A DNA stretch of 60,681 bases from an uncultured Elusimicrobia bacterium. GTDB lineage: Bacteria; Elusimicrobiota; Elusimicrobia; Elusimicrobiales; UBA9959. The stretch is from assembly GCA_903873295.1 (NCBI GenBank), contig CAIQNV010000045.1:1-60681 (forward strand), written 5' to 3'. The notes under the pieces are model-generated. The model worked only from the letters and a program-made list of their open reading frames with translations. It was not told where the DNA came from and made no database searches. The position numbers and the translations under genes are program-made. Shown here piece after piece: positions 51,307 through 59,863 of this stretch (position 1 is the stretch's first letter; every line of letters starts with the position of its first letter).

Positions 51307-51647
51307 TGCAGCGCACCCATTTTCCAGGCATAGGCGAGGCCGGCCGCCAGGATCCCGAGGAATATCGCCATCTCGACAAGGGCCGCGGCGCCAATTGTGC
51401 GCACCACGACAGCCCAGGGGAAGAGGTAAAGAGCTTCCACGTCAAAGATCACGAAAAGCAGCGCGTAGGTATAGAACCTGATATTCGTCTGACCCGTTGT
51501 CGTGCCGACCGCCTCCATCCCGCATTCATAGGCGGTGCGCTTAAGCGGGTCGCTGACCCTGGGGCGCACGAAAAAAGCGGCGAGCAGGCTTCCCCCCGCG
51601 AAGAGGGCGGCCAAAGCGAAGAAAACCAGTATAGTTCCGTAGCTCAT
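51297..51647 (-). CDS. nuoA: NADH-quinone oxidoreductase subunit A
   Basis: This 116-residue subunit with three helices has the family motifs [41 protein letters not shown]. It is first in the nuoABCDHIJKLMN operon. No nuoE, nuoF or nuoG is present anywhere in the window. Confidence 0.95.
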   Translation of the reverse strand: MSYGTILVFFALAALFAGGSLLAAFFVRPRVSDPLKRTAYECGMEAVGTTTGQTNIRFYTYALLFVIFDVEALYLFPWAVVVRTIGAAALVEMAIFLGILAAGLAYAWKMGALQWE

Positions 51648-51730
51648 ATTAGATCCCGGCGCACAAGGCCGCTGAACAAAGGAGTCTTTTCGTCTTATTA
51701 TCCGCGGCCAATGGGAAGACCGCTCTGTTA

Positions 51731-51760
51731 ATTATATCGCGAATACCCCGCTAAAGTCAA
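51731..51760 (-). promoter_or_regulatory. Strong promoter of the nuo operon
   Basis: On the - strand TTGACT (51755-51760), an 18-nt spacer and TATAAT (51731-51736) precede nuoA. The expected transcription start near 51724 gives a ~75-nt 5' UTR. Confidence 0.7.
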
Positions 51761-51848
51761 GGTTGGGCGGCTGCCGGCCGGGCATAAAAATTAGAGACAT
51801 TTTGGGCGGGGCGCCGCGCGTCAGCAAGAACGGCGGCCGCCGGACTCT

Positions 51849-52244
51849 TCAGAGCTGGGAAAGCTTGCGGGACCTAAGTATCATGTCGATTATCTTACCG
51901 AGATCCTGCCAGACGCCGTGGATCTTGCAGTTTTTAAGGAACACGCAGGGGGCGCCGCTTTTTGAGCAGACCATTTTCAGAACCGTCGGGCCGCCGCAGG
52001 TCGCGAGCAGGATATCGGACACGCTTATGCGCTCGGGGTCCTTAGCCAGCCGGAAGCCGCCTTTCTTGCCTTTTTGGGATCTGACCAGCCCGTGCCTGAC
52101 CATTTTTTGCAGTATCTTCGAGAGGAAAGCCGGCGGGATCAGCGTGACGGCTGAAATATCGGACAGGACCGACAGCTCTTTATCATGGTCCTTTAAATAT
52201 ACCAGACAGCGCACGGCATAATCGGCTTCAAGCGTTATTTGCAT
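51849..52244 (-). CDS. Rrf2-family transcription regulator with Fe-S ligand cysteines
   Basis: This 131-residue regulator has an N-terminal winged helix (LEADYAVRCLVYLKDH; AFLSKILQKMVRHGLVRSQKGKKGGFRLA). Three cysteines, C93, C100 and C106, are spaced like the cluster ligands of IscR/NsrR-type sensors. The family senses Fe-S status, nitric oxide or redox. The consensus TATAAT lies only 6 nt before the start codon, so the mRNA should be leaderless. It lies directly upstream of the nuo promoter on the same strand and is a candidate regulator of that operon, though this is inference from position. Confidence 0.85.
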   Translation of the reverse strand: MQITLEADYAVRCLVYLKDHDKELSVLSDISAVTLIPPAFLSKILQKMVRHGLVRSQKGKKGGFRLAKDPERISVSDILLATCGGPTVLKMVCSKSGAPCVFLKNCKIHGVWQDLGKIIDMILRSRKLSQL

Positions 52245-52250
52245 AGCTCA

Positions 52251-52256
52251 ATTATA
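52251..52256 (-). promoter_or_regulatory. -10 box giving a leaderless rrf2-type mRNA
   Basis: Consensus TATAAT on the - strand, 6 nt before the ATG at 52244. A clear -35 is not visible. Such close spacing leaves no room for a Shine-Dalgarno sequence. Confidence 0.5.
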
Positions 52257-52309
52257 CCTGAATTATTAGACTAAAGCACTCCGAAAAAAGCGGCGCCCGA
52301 CGCCGGCCG

Positions 52310-53788
52310 CTATACCGGCAGGATATCGCGCTCTTTGGCCCAGTTCCGGAGAAAATCCACGGACTCGGCCTTTATAACTGAAAGCGGGCGGGTGAGTTTG
52401 AGCTGCTCCAGCACGTGCTTCGAGGAAATCTTTTCATTGGCGCCGGAGGCGCTGTAAAGGGCCGAGATCACGGCCTGCTCTATTTCGGCTCCGCTGAAGC
52501 CCTCGCAGCTCAGCGCCAGGCCGGGCACGTCGAAGAGCGCCGGGTCCAGGCTCCGCTTTTCAAGATGTATCTTCACTATGCCTTCGCGCGCGGCTGCGTC
52601 CGGCAGGTCGGCGAAGAAGATCTCGTCAAAGCGGCCCTTGCGCAGCAGCTCGGGCGGCAGGCTGTTGATATCGTTCGAAGTGGCGGCGATAAAGGAGCGG
52701 TCCTTGCGCTCCTGCATCCAGGTAAGCATGGTGCCCAGCACGCGCTTGGACACGCCGCCGTCTATCTCGCCGGAGGAGGAGGCGAAGATCTTTTCTATCT
52801 CGTCTATCCACAGACAGACCGGGGCCAGGCGCTCTACCGTGGCCAGCGCCTTGCGCAGATTCTCCTCCGTTTCCCCTATATACTTGGAATAAAGCCGGTT
52901 CAGGTCGAGCCGGTAGAGCGGTATGCCGAGTTCGCCGGCTATGACTTTAGCCGCCAGCGACTTGCCGCAGCCCTGCACGCCCAGCAGCAGCAGGCCTTTC
53001 GGCGGCGGCAGCGGGCCGTCGCTGAAAAAAGAGTTTCTCCGGTCGCTTACCCAGCGCTTCAGGTTGCCGAAGCCGGCGATGGAATCTTTCTGCTCCGAGC
53101 CGAAATATTCAAGGATGCCGTCCTGGTCGAAGGCCTCTTTTTTAAATTTCTCTATATCGGGGATATCGCCGGCGTCAAAGCAGCCGTCCTTGAGCAGACA
53201 GAGGTTGAGGGCGTTCCTGATCTGCTGCAGGGACAGCCCTTTGAGGGTCTTGATCACGCGGCGCAGCGATTCCGGAGACATATCCACGACCAGGGCCGCG
53301 GAGGTTTGTCTGAAATCGGACACCACCCTGTTAATTTCGGCCATTATCTGCTTTTCGTCGGGGTAGCCGCCGGAAATGCGGGCGGCCAGCGGAGCGATGT
53401 CGGACGGCAGCTTGACCTCGGCGCCCAACAGCACGACCGTAGTGGGCGTGCCCTTTATGCGGTCAAGCAGGTCCTTAAAAAGCCGGGCCGTGGGGGCGTC
53501 GTTCAGGAAGCGGTCAAAATCAGAAAGAGCGAAGACGGCGCTGTGGGCGTCTGTTATCAGGTCGTTGGCGATGCGCAGCATGGCCACGGGGTCGCCGGTT
53601 TTATAGAAGGAATTCTCGTTGCTGCCTATGCGCAGGCCCTTGGTGAGCGACCAGGAATAAAAAACGAGGGCTTGCGCCTGCGCCACGCCGTAAAGCTGCC
53701 CGAGCACGTAATTCTCGTCTATGGCGTCCACCAGCACCAGCGGGTAGCGGGATTTGATAAGGAGTGAAATTTCTTCTTCGAAATTCAT
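52310..53788 (-). CDS. AAA+ ATPase, Ycf46-like
   Basis: This 492-residue protein has an N-terminal degenerate ATPase-like half (residues ~1-240: LVLVDAIDENYVLGQL; FALSDFDRFL) and a C-terminal classical AAA+ module. The latter has Walker A GVQGCGKSLAAK, Walker B CLWIDEIEKIF, sensor-1 AATSN and arginine-finger-like ELLRKGRFDEIF. This two-part layout matches cyanobacterial/plastid Ycf46-type ATPases, whose role is poorly known. It follows tRNA-Arg on the same strand after ~210 bp that contain three strong hairpins, so its mRNA may have a long structured leader. No partner gene is obvious. Confidence 0.8.
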   Translation of the reverse strand: MNFEEEISLLIKSRYPLVLVDAIDENYVLGQLYGVAQAQALVFYSWSLTKGLRIGSNENSFYKTGDPVAMLRIANDLITDAHSAVFALSDFDRFLNDAPTARLFKDLLDRIKGTPTTVVLLGAEVKLPSDIAPLAARISGGYPDEKQIMAEINRVVSDFRQTSAALVVDMSPESLRRVIKTLKGLSLQQIRNALNLCLLKDGCFDAGDIPDIEKFKKEAFDQDGILEYFGSEQKDSIAGFGNLKRWVSDRRNSFFSDGPLPPPKGLLLLGVQGCGKSLAAKVIAGELGIPLYRLDLNRLYSKYIGETEENLRKALATVERLAPVCLWIDEIEKIFASSSGEIDGGVSKRVLGTMLTWMQERKDRSFIAATSNDINSLPPELLRKGRFDEIFFADLPDAAAREGIVKIHLEKRSLDPALFDVPGLALSCEGFSGAEIEQAVISALYSASGANEKISSKHVLEQLKLTRPLSVIKAESVDFLRNWAKERDILPV

Positions 53789-53999
53789 TAGGTGAGAACC
53801 CCGCGCCCGGCAGGTGAGGACCGGCTTTAGAGCACAGCATAATATGCTGTGCGTCCGGCCCGAAAGGCGGAGGCGATTTTTTACGAAGCAAAATCGCCGA
53901 GCCGGGGTCGCGGAAAACCGCTCTGCGGTTTATCCGTGACTCGAACCGCGGGATACAGAGCGTTCGATTCCTGCCCGCTAACAGTATCGTAAAGTTATA
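53789..53999 (-). other. Structured leader with three hairpins between tRNA-Arg and the AAA+ gene
   Basis: Three strong inverted repeats lie in ~100 bp: 53832-53852 (10-bp arms gcacagcata/tatgctgtgc), 53872-53898 (9-bp arms ggcgatttt/aaaatcgcc), and 53915-53931 (7-bp arms aaaccgc/gcggttt). No gene and no promoter is apparent. On the - strand it would be the 5' UTR of the AAA+ gene or a processed RNA after the tRNA. Confidence 0.5.
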
Positions 54000-54071
54000 T
54001 GCGCCCGGCAGGAATCGAACCTGCACTAGAAGCTTCGGAGGCTCCTGTGATATCCATTTCACCACGGGCGC
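54000..54071 (-). tRNA. tRNA-Arg (anticodon CCG)
   Basis: A complete cloverleaf reads on the - strand: acceptor gcgcccg/cgggcgc, D arm gtga...tcac, anticodon stem ggagc/gcttc (one G-U) with loop CT-CCG-AA, and T arm caggttcgattcctg. Discriminator A is at 54000; the CCA end is not encoded. It should read CGG codons, useful in this GC-rich genome. Confidence 0.93.
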
Positions 54072-54434
54072 TTAAATTAACGTCGAGAGACCGCAAATTA
54101 CTATCCTTTAATATCAGCGCCATATTTCAAAAGGCTTCTGGTATTATAAAAGGCGTGTTTGCGATTCCGCTTCAAATAACCGGGGGCCTTATGACGCTCA
54201 ATAACCCGAAGGCTCCTGCATAAGGCCTCTAAATAGAAAGCCCTCCGGGAAAGCAAATGAGCGTAGTATTATTATACCTTTACTGCCAGCATTGGGCTAC
54301 CAACTGTTTTCTTAATTACGGCGGCTACGCGCCCGCCTTTAAGCCGCACTAAACTTATCGGCTTCATTCCCGGTGTGCATTTAATTAAAAACAGCCGGCT
54401 TGTTGGCCGGCTGTTTTTATTCGGTTTACGGAAC
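54072..54434. other. Intergenic region with an inverted repeat and a terminator
   Basis: No credible gene in 363 bp. It holds a perfect 9-bp inverted repeat, ggccttatg (54185-54193) and cataaggcc (54219-54227), enclosing 25 nt. A TATAAT box on the - strand lies at 54271-54276 without a good -35, and the terminator of the next gene is at 54387-54418. A small RNA on the - strand is possible but unsupported. Confidence 0.45.
54387..54418. terminator. Bidirectional terminator downstream of secreted-protein gene
   Basis: A long perfect stem, aaaaacagccggc / gccggctgttttt, with a short loop (ttgttg), gives a U run on either strand. It terminates the - strand gene that ends at 54435. Confidence 0.88.
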
Positions 54435-55139
54435 TTACTTCGTAAACGTTATGAGCGGCGTGTTGGGACCGGTGGGCCTGCAGGGAGTGGATATCGGGCC
54501 TACCCACTGGTTGGGGGCCGGTATCGTAGGGAACGGGTTGGGGCGGGTGATATAGCTGCCGTCCTTGCAGCGGTAGGTGCAGTAGCGTCCGTCGTCCATA
54601 GCTATGTTGCAGACATCCTGGGCGGCTGCGCTCTTGTCCAGTTCCTTGGGCTGAATGGGGCCCTGGGGGGTGATCTGGAAAACATCGAGCACCCTATTGA
54701 CCGAGTACTTGTAGACAGTGGAGACGGGTTTCATGCTGAGGAAAGAGCCCCACAGGCAGACTTCAAAAACCTCTTTCTGGCCCGGCTTAAGTTCGCGGGG
54801 CTGCGTGACGACTACCTGCGCGTTGGCACTGTAGTTCTGATACGAGGGGAAACAGACCTGGCCGACATAGGGGCCCATGTTCTGGCAGTCCTGGTACTCT
54901 TCCCGGCTGGCAAGGGAGACGGCGGGCGAGGTCAGCGGGTCGGTCGCGGTGAAAGTTATTTTCTTGCAGTCCCGGGTGCTGTTGACGAGCACGGGGAACC
55001 TGACGGCCGGGATAACGGCATCCGATGCTTTGGCGCTGTTAATGGCAGCTGTCACGTCTACGCTCTGGTTAAAATTAATTTCAGCCCCGGCGATCTGTAC
55101 GAAAGCCAGGATAAACGCTAATGAGGCTATTTTCTTCAT
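54435..55139 (-). CDS. Hypothetical exported protein
   Basis: This 234-residue protein has a signal peptide (MKKIASLAFILAFVQIAGA) and a gggaga ribosome binding site. The mature part has eight or more cysteines and beta-type segments (SVDVTAAINSAKASDAVIPAVRFPVLVNSTRDCKKITF), with a Pro-rich end. It stands alone between its own terminator and the alaS gene. I do not recognise the family; Elusimicrobia-like genomes contain many exported proteins of this style, but that is only an impression. Confidence 0.65.
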   Translation of the reverse strand: MKKIASLAFILAFVQIAGAEINFNQSVDVTAAINSAKASDAVIPAVRFPVLVNSTRDCKKITFTATDPLTSPAVSLASREEYQDCQNMGPYVGQVCFPSYQNYSANAQVVVTQPRELKPGQKEVFEVCLWGSFLSMKPVSTVYKYSVNRVLDVFQITPQGPIQPKELDKSAAAQDVCNIAMDDGRYCTYRCKDGSYITRPNPFPTIPAPNQWVGPISTPCRPTGPNTPLITFTK

Positions 55140-55343
55140 TTTTATATCTCCCTTAACCTATTGTGCCGATAATAAATATTATCAAAATAGCCATGCGGTC
55201 ATCTAGGGTCTTTAGGCCCAGACAAAAATTGCCCGAAAGGCCTATGCCTATGGTCAAGCCGCCGCGGCTGTAGCGTTATTCGAAACGCAAAGCTTCCGTT
55301 ATTGCAAGCCGTTTTCGGGCTTTTTCAGGTAGTAGTTACAAAC

Positions 55344-57992
55344 CTAAACATGCTTCTTCGCGATCTCGACCAGACTTTTTTCAAAAGCGGGCAGGTCGGC
55401 GGGAATTTCCCCGCCGCCCTGGGCGAAATCCTTGCGGCCGCCGCCCGAACCGTCTATCGCTCCGGCCACGCTCTTGGCTATGGCGGAGGCGTCGGCCTTG
55501 ACGTCACCCGTATGGGTAATTATGAAGGAGAACTTGCCCTCGACCCTGGAATAAATGAACAGCAGAGTGGACTTCAGGTCTTTTTTTATCTCGTCCGACA
55601 GGACGCGCAGCTCCTGTATGCCCAGCGAACCGGCGTCGTAAACCATGAAGCTTGAGCCTGAACCGTCTATGCCCTCGGCCAGCAGCCGGCGGCCTTCTTT
55701 TAACGAAACCGCCGGGGCGGCCTTTGCTTTGCCGGCTTTCAATTCCCTGATATTTTCCAGCAGCTGGTCCACGCGCGCGGGCAGGTCCTGCGGCGGCACG
55801 GAAAGCTTGGTCGCCGCCGCCTCCGCGAACCCGGCCAGTTTTGAAAGGTGCGCCACGGCGGCCGGCCCGGCCACGCCCTCGATGCGGCGCACGCCCCGCG
55901 AGACGGAAGAATCCTTGAGTATCTTAACGACCACCAGTTCGCCGAGGGCATCTATATGCGTGCCGCCGCAGAGCTCAAGGCTGTAGCGGTCCCTGGCAGA
56001 ATCCCAGCCGCCGCTGTTTATAAGCACGAAGCGCGCCGGGTCCCGGTATTTCTCTCCCAGCAGGGTGGTGGCGCCTAACTTTTCGGCGTCCTTAAGCGGC
56101 CGCTCCATTTTAAAGACCTTAAGGCCGCGGCCGACGGCGTCATTCGCTATTTTTTCCACCTCGGCCATTTCCTCCCTGGAGGGAGTCTTGGTGATGGTAT
56201 AGTCGAAGCGGAACCTGTACGGGTCCACCTCGGAACCGGCCTGCCGCGTATTCTCGCCGAAAACTTTCTTCAGGGCGGAGTTCACTACATGTATTGCGGT
56301 ATGGTTGCAGGCGGTGCGATAGCGCAGGGCGGAAACTTCAGCGCGCACTTTCATCCCGGCCTTCAGCGCGGAGACGGCTTTTAAATGGTGGAAATAAACC
56401 TTCGCCACCGGCTTCTGCGTGCCGGTAATTCCGGCGACCGCCGCGCCGCCGGAGAACAACTGCCCGACGTCCCCCGCCTGGCCGCCTGATTCGGCGTAGA
56501 ACGGGGTCACATCCAGAATCGCGTAGCCCTCCGCGCCGGCCGGCAGGGAGTCCGCGATATTGCCCTTCGCGTCCAGCAGGCCGAGGACCGCGGATTCGGT
56601 TTCGGTGACCTCATAGCCCTTGAAGACCGTAGCGGGGAATTTCTCCTCCGCGGTCTGGAAAATAAAGCCGTCCTTCTCGCCGGAATCCTTCCAGTTGGCC
56701 CGGGCCGTTTCCTGGGCCGCCTTGCGGGCCGCCTCAAAGCCTTTCTCGTCCAGCGGTATGTTCTTTTTAAGCGCCAGCTCCCGCGTCAGCTCTATCGGGA
56801 AGCCGTAGGTCTCGTAAAGCTTGAAAGCCTCAGCCCCCGGAACGCCGCGCGGGTGCTTTTCCAGCAGGTCCGAAAGGAATTTCTCGCCAGTTTCCAGGGT
56901 CTCGATAAAGCCCTGTTCCTCGAATTTAAGAGCGGCGGAGATCTGTTTCTCGGCCGCTATCACTTCGGGGTATACGTCCTTGAATATCTCGTGCACCGAG
57001 GGTACCAGTTTGTGCAGGAAGGGGTCCTTCGCGCCGAGCACGCGCCCGTAGCGGGCGGCCCGGCGTATCAGCCTGCGCAGCACATAGCCTCGCCCCTCGT
57101 TGGAGGGCAGTATGCCCTCGGCGATCAGGAAAGAGGACGCCCTCAGATGCTCGCTGATAATGCGCAAAGCCGAGGTTGTTTCATTGAAAGCACCGGGCTC
57201 AGCCTTCAGCAGCCGCGAGGCGGCATGCATTATGGGCTGAAAAAGAGAGGTTTCAAAAGGGGACTCCTTGCCTTCCACCACGAGAGTCAGGCGCTCGAGC
57301 CCCATTCCGGTGTCGATGTTCTTGCGGGGCAGCGGCTTGAACGTGCCGTCGGCCTGCTTGTCGAACTGCGTGAACACGTGGTTCCAGATCTCGATGTAGC
57401 GGTCGCAATCGCAGGCTCCCGGGCCGGCACAGCCTTTATGATCGTATTTTTCGCCGCGGTCCCAATAGACTTCCGAGCAGGGGCCCGACGGGCCGGTATC
57501 GCCCATGGCCCAGAAATTATCCTTGTCCCCCAGCTCCAGGATATGGGAGTGCAGGTTCTGCGGGAGGATGCTTTCCCAGATAGCGCGGGCTTCCTCGTCG
57601 CGGGGGGCCACGCCGCCCTTATAGATGGAAGGGTAGAACCTTTCCGCGGGCAGGCCCATTTCCTTCGTGAGGAATTCCCAGCCCCAGAGGAGTGATTCTT
57701 TCTTGAAGTAATCGCCGAAGGAGAAGTTCCCGAGCATCTCGAAGAAGGTCACGTGGCGCACGGTCCTTCCCACATTGTCTATGTCGGTGGTGCGGAAACT
57801 CTTCTGGCAGGAGGCGGCGCGCTTCAGGTCGGTCTTAAGCCCCAGGTAATACGGCTTGAACTGCACCATGCCGGCGGAGGTAAAGAGCAGCGTGGGGTCG
57901 CCCTCCGGGATCAGCGGGCCGGATTTAATTACGGGATGTCCCTGCTTCGCGAAAAAATCCAAAAAACTTTTGCGTATCTGGTAGCTTTGCAT
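55344..57992 (-). CDS. alaS: Alanyl-tRNA synthetase
   Basis: This 882-residue enzyme charges tRNA-Ala. Domains in order: aminoacylation core (IRKSFLDFFAKQGHPVIKSGPLIPEGDPTLLFTSAGMVQFKPYYLG; GMGLERLTLVVEG), tRNA-recognition domain, editing domain with the zinc motif NHTAIHVV and CGGTH, and a C-terminal DHHA1-type domain (GGGRKDFAQGGGEIPA). Full length for the family. It has an aaagga ribosome binding site and a TATAAT box at 58032-58037. Confidence 0.97.
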   Translation of the reverse strand: MQSYQIRKSFLDFFAKQGHPVIKSGPLIPEGDPTLLFTSAGMVQFKPYYLGLKTDLKRAASCQKSFRTTDIDNVGRTVRHVTFFEMLGNFSFGDYFKKESLLWGWEFLTKEMGLPAERFYPSIYKGGVAPRDEEARAIWESILPQNLHSHILELGDKDNFWAMGDTGPSGPCSEVYWDRGEKYDHKGCAGPGACDCDRYIEIWNHVFTQFDKQADGTFKPLPRKNIDTGMGLERLTLVVEGKESPFETSLFQPIMHAASRLLKAEPGAFNETTSALRIISEHLRASSFLIAEGILPSNEGRGYVLRRLIRRAARYGRVLGAKDPFLHKLVPSVHEIFKDVYPEVIAAEKQISAALKFEEQGFIETLETGEKFLSDLLEKHPRGVPGAEAFKLYETYGFPIELTRELALKKNIPLDEKGFEAARKAAQETARANWKDSGEKDGFIFQTAEEKFPATVFKGYEVTETESAVLGLLDAKGNIADSLPAGAEGYAILDVTPFYAESGGQAGDVGQLFSGGAAVAGITGTQKPVAKVYFHHLKAVSALKAGMKVRAEVSALRYRTACNHTAIHVVNSALKKVFGENTRQAGSEVDPYRFRFDYTITKTPSREEMAEVEKIANDAVGRGLKVFKMERPLKDAEKLGATTLLGEKYRDPARFVLINSGGWDSARDRYSLELCGGTHIDALGELVVVKILKDSSVSRGVRRIEGVAGPAAVAHLSKLAGFAEAAATKLSVPPQDLPARVDQLLENIRELKAGKAKAAPAVSLKEGRRLLAEGIDGSGSSFMVYDAGSLGIQELRVLSDEIKKDLKSTLLFIYSRVEGKFSFIITHTGDVKADASAIAKSVAGAIDGSGGGRKDFAQGGGEIPADLPAFEKSLVEIAKKHV

Positions 57993-58031
57993 TGAAGACC
58001 GTGTCCTTTGCCTGCTTTAAATCGATAGCTA

Positions 58032-58037
58032 ATTATA
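58032..58037 (-). promoter_or_regulatory. -10 box of alaS
   Basis: Consensus TATAAT on the - strand 39 nt before the alaS start; the corresponding -35 region is poor and runs into the repeat block. Confidence 0.4.
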
Positions 58038-58055
58038 CAATTTTGAAAACCCCCA

Positions 58056-58165
58056 AAAAGGAGCCTGGCTCCTTTTGAGGGTCAAAAGCCCTTTTCAGGG
58101 CCAAAAGAGGCGGAAAGGAGCCTGGCTCCTTTTCAGGCTCTTTTGGCTCCTTTTCAGGCTCTTTT
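58056..58165. repeat. Palindrome and tandem-repeat block between pit and alaS
   Basis: A 21-bp palindrome, aaaaggagcc-t-ggctcctttt, is at 58056-58076 and recurs almost fully at 58114-58133. It is followed by two tandem 21-bp copies of ggctccttttcaggctctttt (58124-58144, 58145-58165). It lies just downstream of the pit stop codon on the - strand, so one hairpin may also terminate pit. Confidence 0.75.
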
Positions 58166-58173
58166 AAATTCAT

Positions 58174-59175
58174 TTACTTGAACACTATTACCGCCAGGTA
58201 GTAGCAGGCGGCGGAGATAGCCGCCGCGGCGGGGATGGTTATTATCCAGGCCCAGACTATATTGCCGGCTACGCCCCACTTCACGGCGCGTATACCTTTA
58301 AGCGTGCCCACGCCCACTATAGCGCCGGTAATTGTATGAGTAGTGCTTATCGGCACGCCCAGGGCCGACGCGCCGAACAGCACCATTGAGGCGCCGAACT
58401 CGGCGCAGAAGCCGTCCACCGGGCGCAGCTTCGATAATTTATTGCCCATGGTTTTAACTATGCGCCAGCCGCCGGACATGGTGCCCAGGGCTATGGCGCC
58501 GTTGCAGGAGATCACGACCCAGAACGGGATATGAAATTCCGTGCCCAGATAGCCCGCGCTGAACAGCAGGCCGGCTATTATGCCCATGGTCTTCTGCGCG
58601 TCATTGCCGCCGTGGCCCAGGCTGTAGGCGGCGGCCGACAGCAACTGCCCCTTGCGGAACAGATGGTCCACTTTCGCCGGCGTGGAGCGGGCGAACAAAC
58701 GGTAAACTATCACCCCCAGCGTCAACCCCAGCAGCATGCCCACTACCGGGGAAATAACGATAAAGGCCAGCGTCTTTATTATTCCTTTCATCACCAGCGC
58801 GGTCGGTCCGGCCTTTACCAGCGCGGCGCCTATCAGCCCGCCTACCAGCGCGTGCGAAGAGCTGGACGGGATGCCGAAATACCAGGTTATGATATTCCAG
58901 GAAGAGGCCCCCATCAGCGCGCCGAAGATGATGTAGCTGTCTATCTGGCCTATATCGACTATGCCCTTACCTATGGTCCCGGCCACGTGCAGGCCGAAGA
59001 AGGCGAAGGCGATAAAGTTGAAGAAGGCCGCCCAGAGCACCGCGTACTTAGGAGAAAGCACGCGGGTGGCCACGATGGTGGCTATGGAGTTGGCCGCGTC
59101 GTGGAAGCCGTTCAGGAAGTCGAAGAACAGCGCCAGCGCCACCAGGGAGATTATGGCTATCAGCGTACTATCCAT
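58174..59175 (-). CDS. pit: PiT-family inorganic phosphate transporter
   Basis: This 333-residue membrane protein has about ten helices and the two inverted signature repeats of the family: DFLNGFHDAANSIATIVATRVLSP near the N-terminus and SLGHGGNDAQKTMGIIAGLL in the second half. It imports phosphate with a cation. It overlaps the DUF47 gene by 8 nt, the common DUF47-pit pairing. Confidence 0.94.
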   Translation of the reverse strand: MDSTLIAIISLVALALFFDFLNGFHDAANSIATIVATRVLSPKYAVLWAAFFNFIAFAFFGLHVAGTIGKGIVDIGQIDSYIIFGALMGASSWNIITWYFGIPSSSSHALVGGLIGAALVKAGPTALVMKGIIKTLAFIVISPVVGMLLGLTLGVIVYRLFARSTPAKVDHLFRKGQLLSAAAYSLGHGGNDAQKTMGIIAGLLFSAGYLGTEFHIPFWVVISCNGAIALGTMSGGWRIVKTMGNKLSKLRPVDGFCAEFGASMVLFGASALGVPISTTHTITGAIVGVGTLKGIRAVKWGVAGNIVWAWIITIPAAAAISAACYYLAVIVFK

Positions 59176-59794
59176 GTTTCACCAGTATGGACTCTATCAC
59201 CTTGGCCACGTGCTCGCATTTATCCAGCGTGCCCTCGGCCACCTCGTACATCTCTTTCCACTTTATGACCATGAGGGGATTCTTCTCGGTTTCAAAAAGA
59301 TGCCCTATCGCTTTTTCACGGAGCGAGTCGCCCAGGTTCTCGAGGCGGTTGATCTCGATGCAGTGGTCCAGCACGCGGCGGGCGCGCTTGGTGTCGTGCA
59401 TGTGCTTTACCGCGTTAGAAAGGGCGGCTGCAGACTGGTCGATGATGTCTATGAACTGCGAGAAGTATTCGTCGCCCGGGTCCAGTTTGTAGAGCTTCAT
59501 GCGGCCGGCCATGGCGTTCAGGAGGTCGAGCACATCGTCTATCTGGTTGGCCAGCGCAAAGATGTCCTCGCGGTCGATAGGGGTGATGAAAGTGCGGTTG
59601 AGCATGTCCGTGATCTCGTGCGAGAGCGTATCGCCCTCGTGCTCCAGGTCGTGGATCTTCCTGGCGGAGGCCTCGTCCATTACGCCATTCTTCAAAATAG
59701 ATCTAAAACACCCCGTGGCCTTCACGAGGTTCTCCGTCTGCAGATTGAGATAGTCGAAAAACTTTACTTCCTTCGGCAAGAAATTAATGGCCAT
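59168..59794 (-). CDS. DUF47/PhoU-like regulator of phosphate transport
   Basis: This 208-residue all-helical protein belongs to the DUF47 (TIGR00153) family, PhoU relatives encoded beside Pit transporters. Family traits include KIHDLEHEGDTLSHEITDMLNRTFITPIDREDIFALANQIDDVLDLL, with acidic metal-binding positions. The aggag ribosome binding site is good. A Pho-box-like direct repeat lies ~70 bp upstream of its start. Confidence 0.9.
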   Translation of the reverse strand: MAINFLPKEVKFFDYLNLQTENLVKATGCFRSILKNGVMDEASARKIHDLEHEGDTLSHEITDMLNRTFITPIDREDIFALANQIDDVLDLLNAMAGRMKLYKLDPGDEYFSQFIDIIDQSAAALSNAVKHMHDTKRARRVLDHCIEINRLENLGDSLREKAIGHLFETEKNPLMVIKWKEMYEVAEGTLDKCEHVAKVIESILVKHG

Positions 59795-59863
59795 ATTTTC
59801 TCCTGGTCAGATTTGACTACGCCTATAGTTTAGAAAAGACGCATAAAGGCCGTTTAAAGCCCG

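Noticed and set aside
53930-53990. Second, degenerate tRNA next to tRNA-Arg (ggttcgagtc T-loop-like sequence on the - strand)
   Set aside because: The T-loop sequence is present but the T stem does not pair and no acceptor or anticodon arm can be drawn.
55200-55343. Possible c-di-GMP-I riboswitch (ACGCAAAGC motif near 55281) upstream of, but opposite to, alaS
   Set aside because: The core ACGCAAAGC matches by eye, but the flanking GEMM helices and receptor segment are missing. It is on the + strand with no + gene downstream. The motif is explained by a simple gcgtt/aacgc hairpin.
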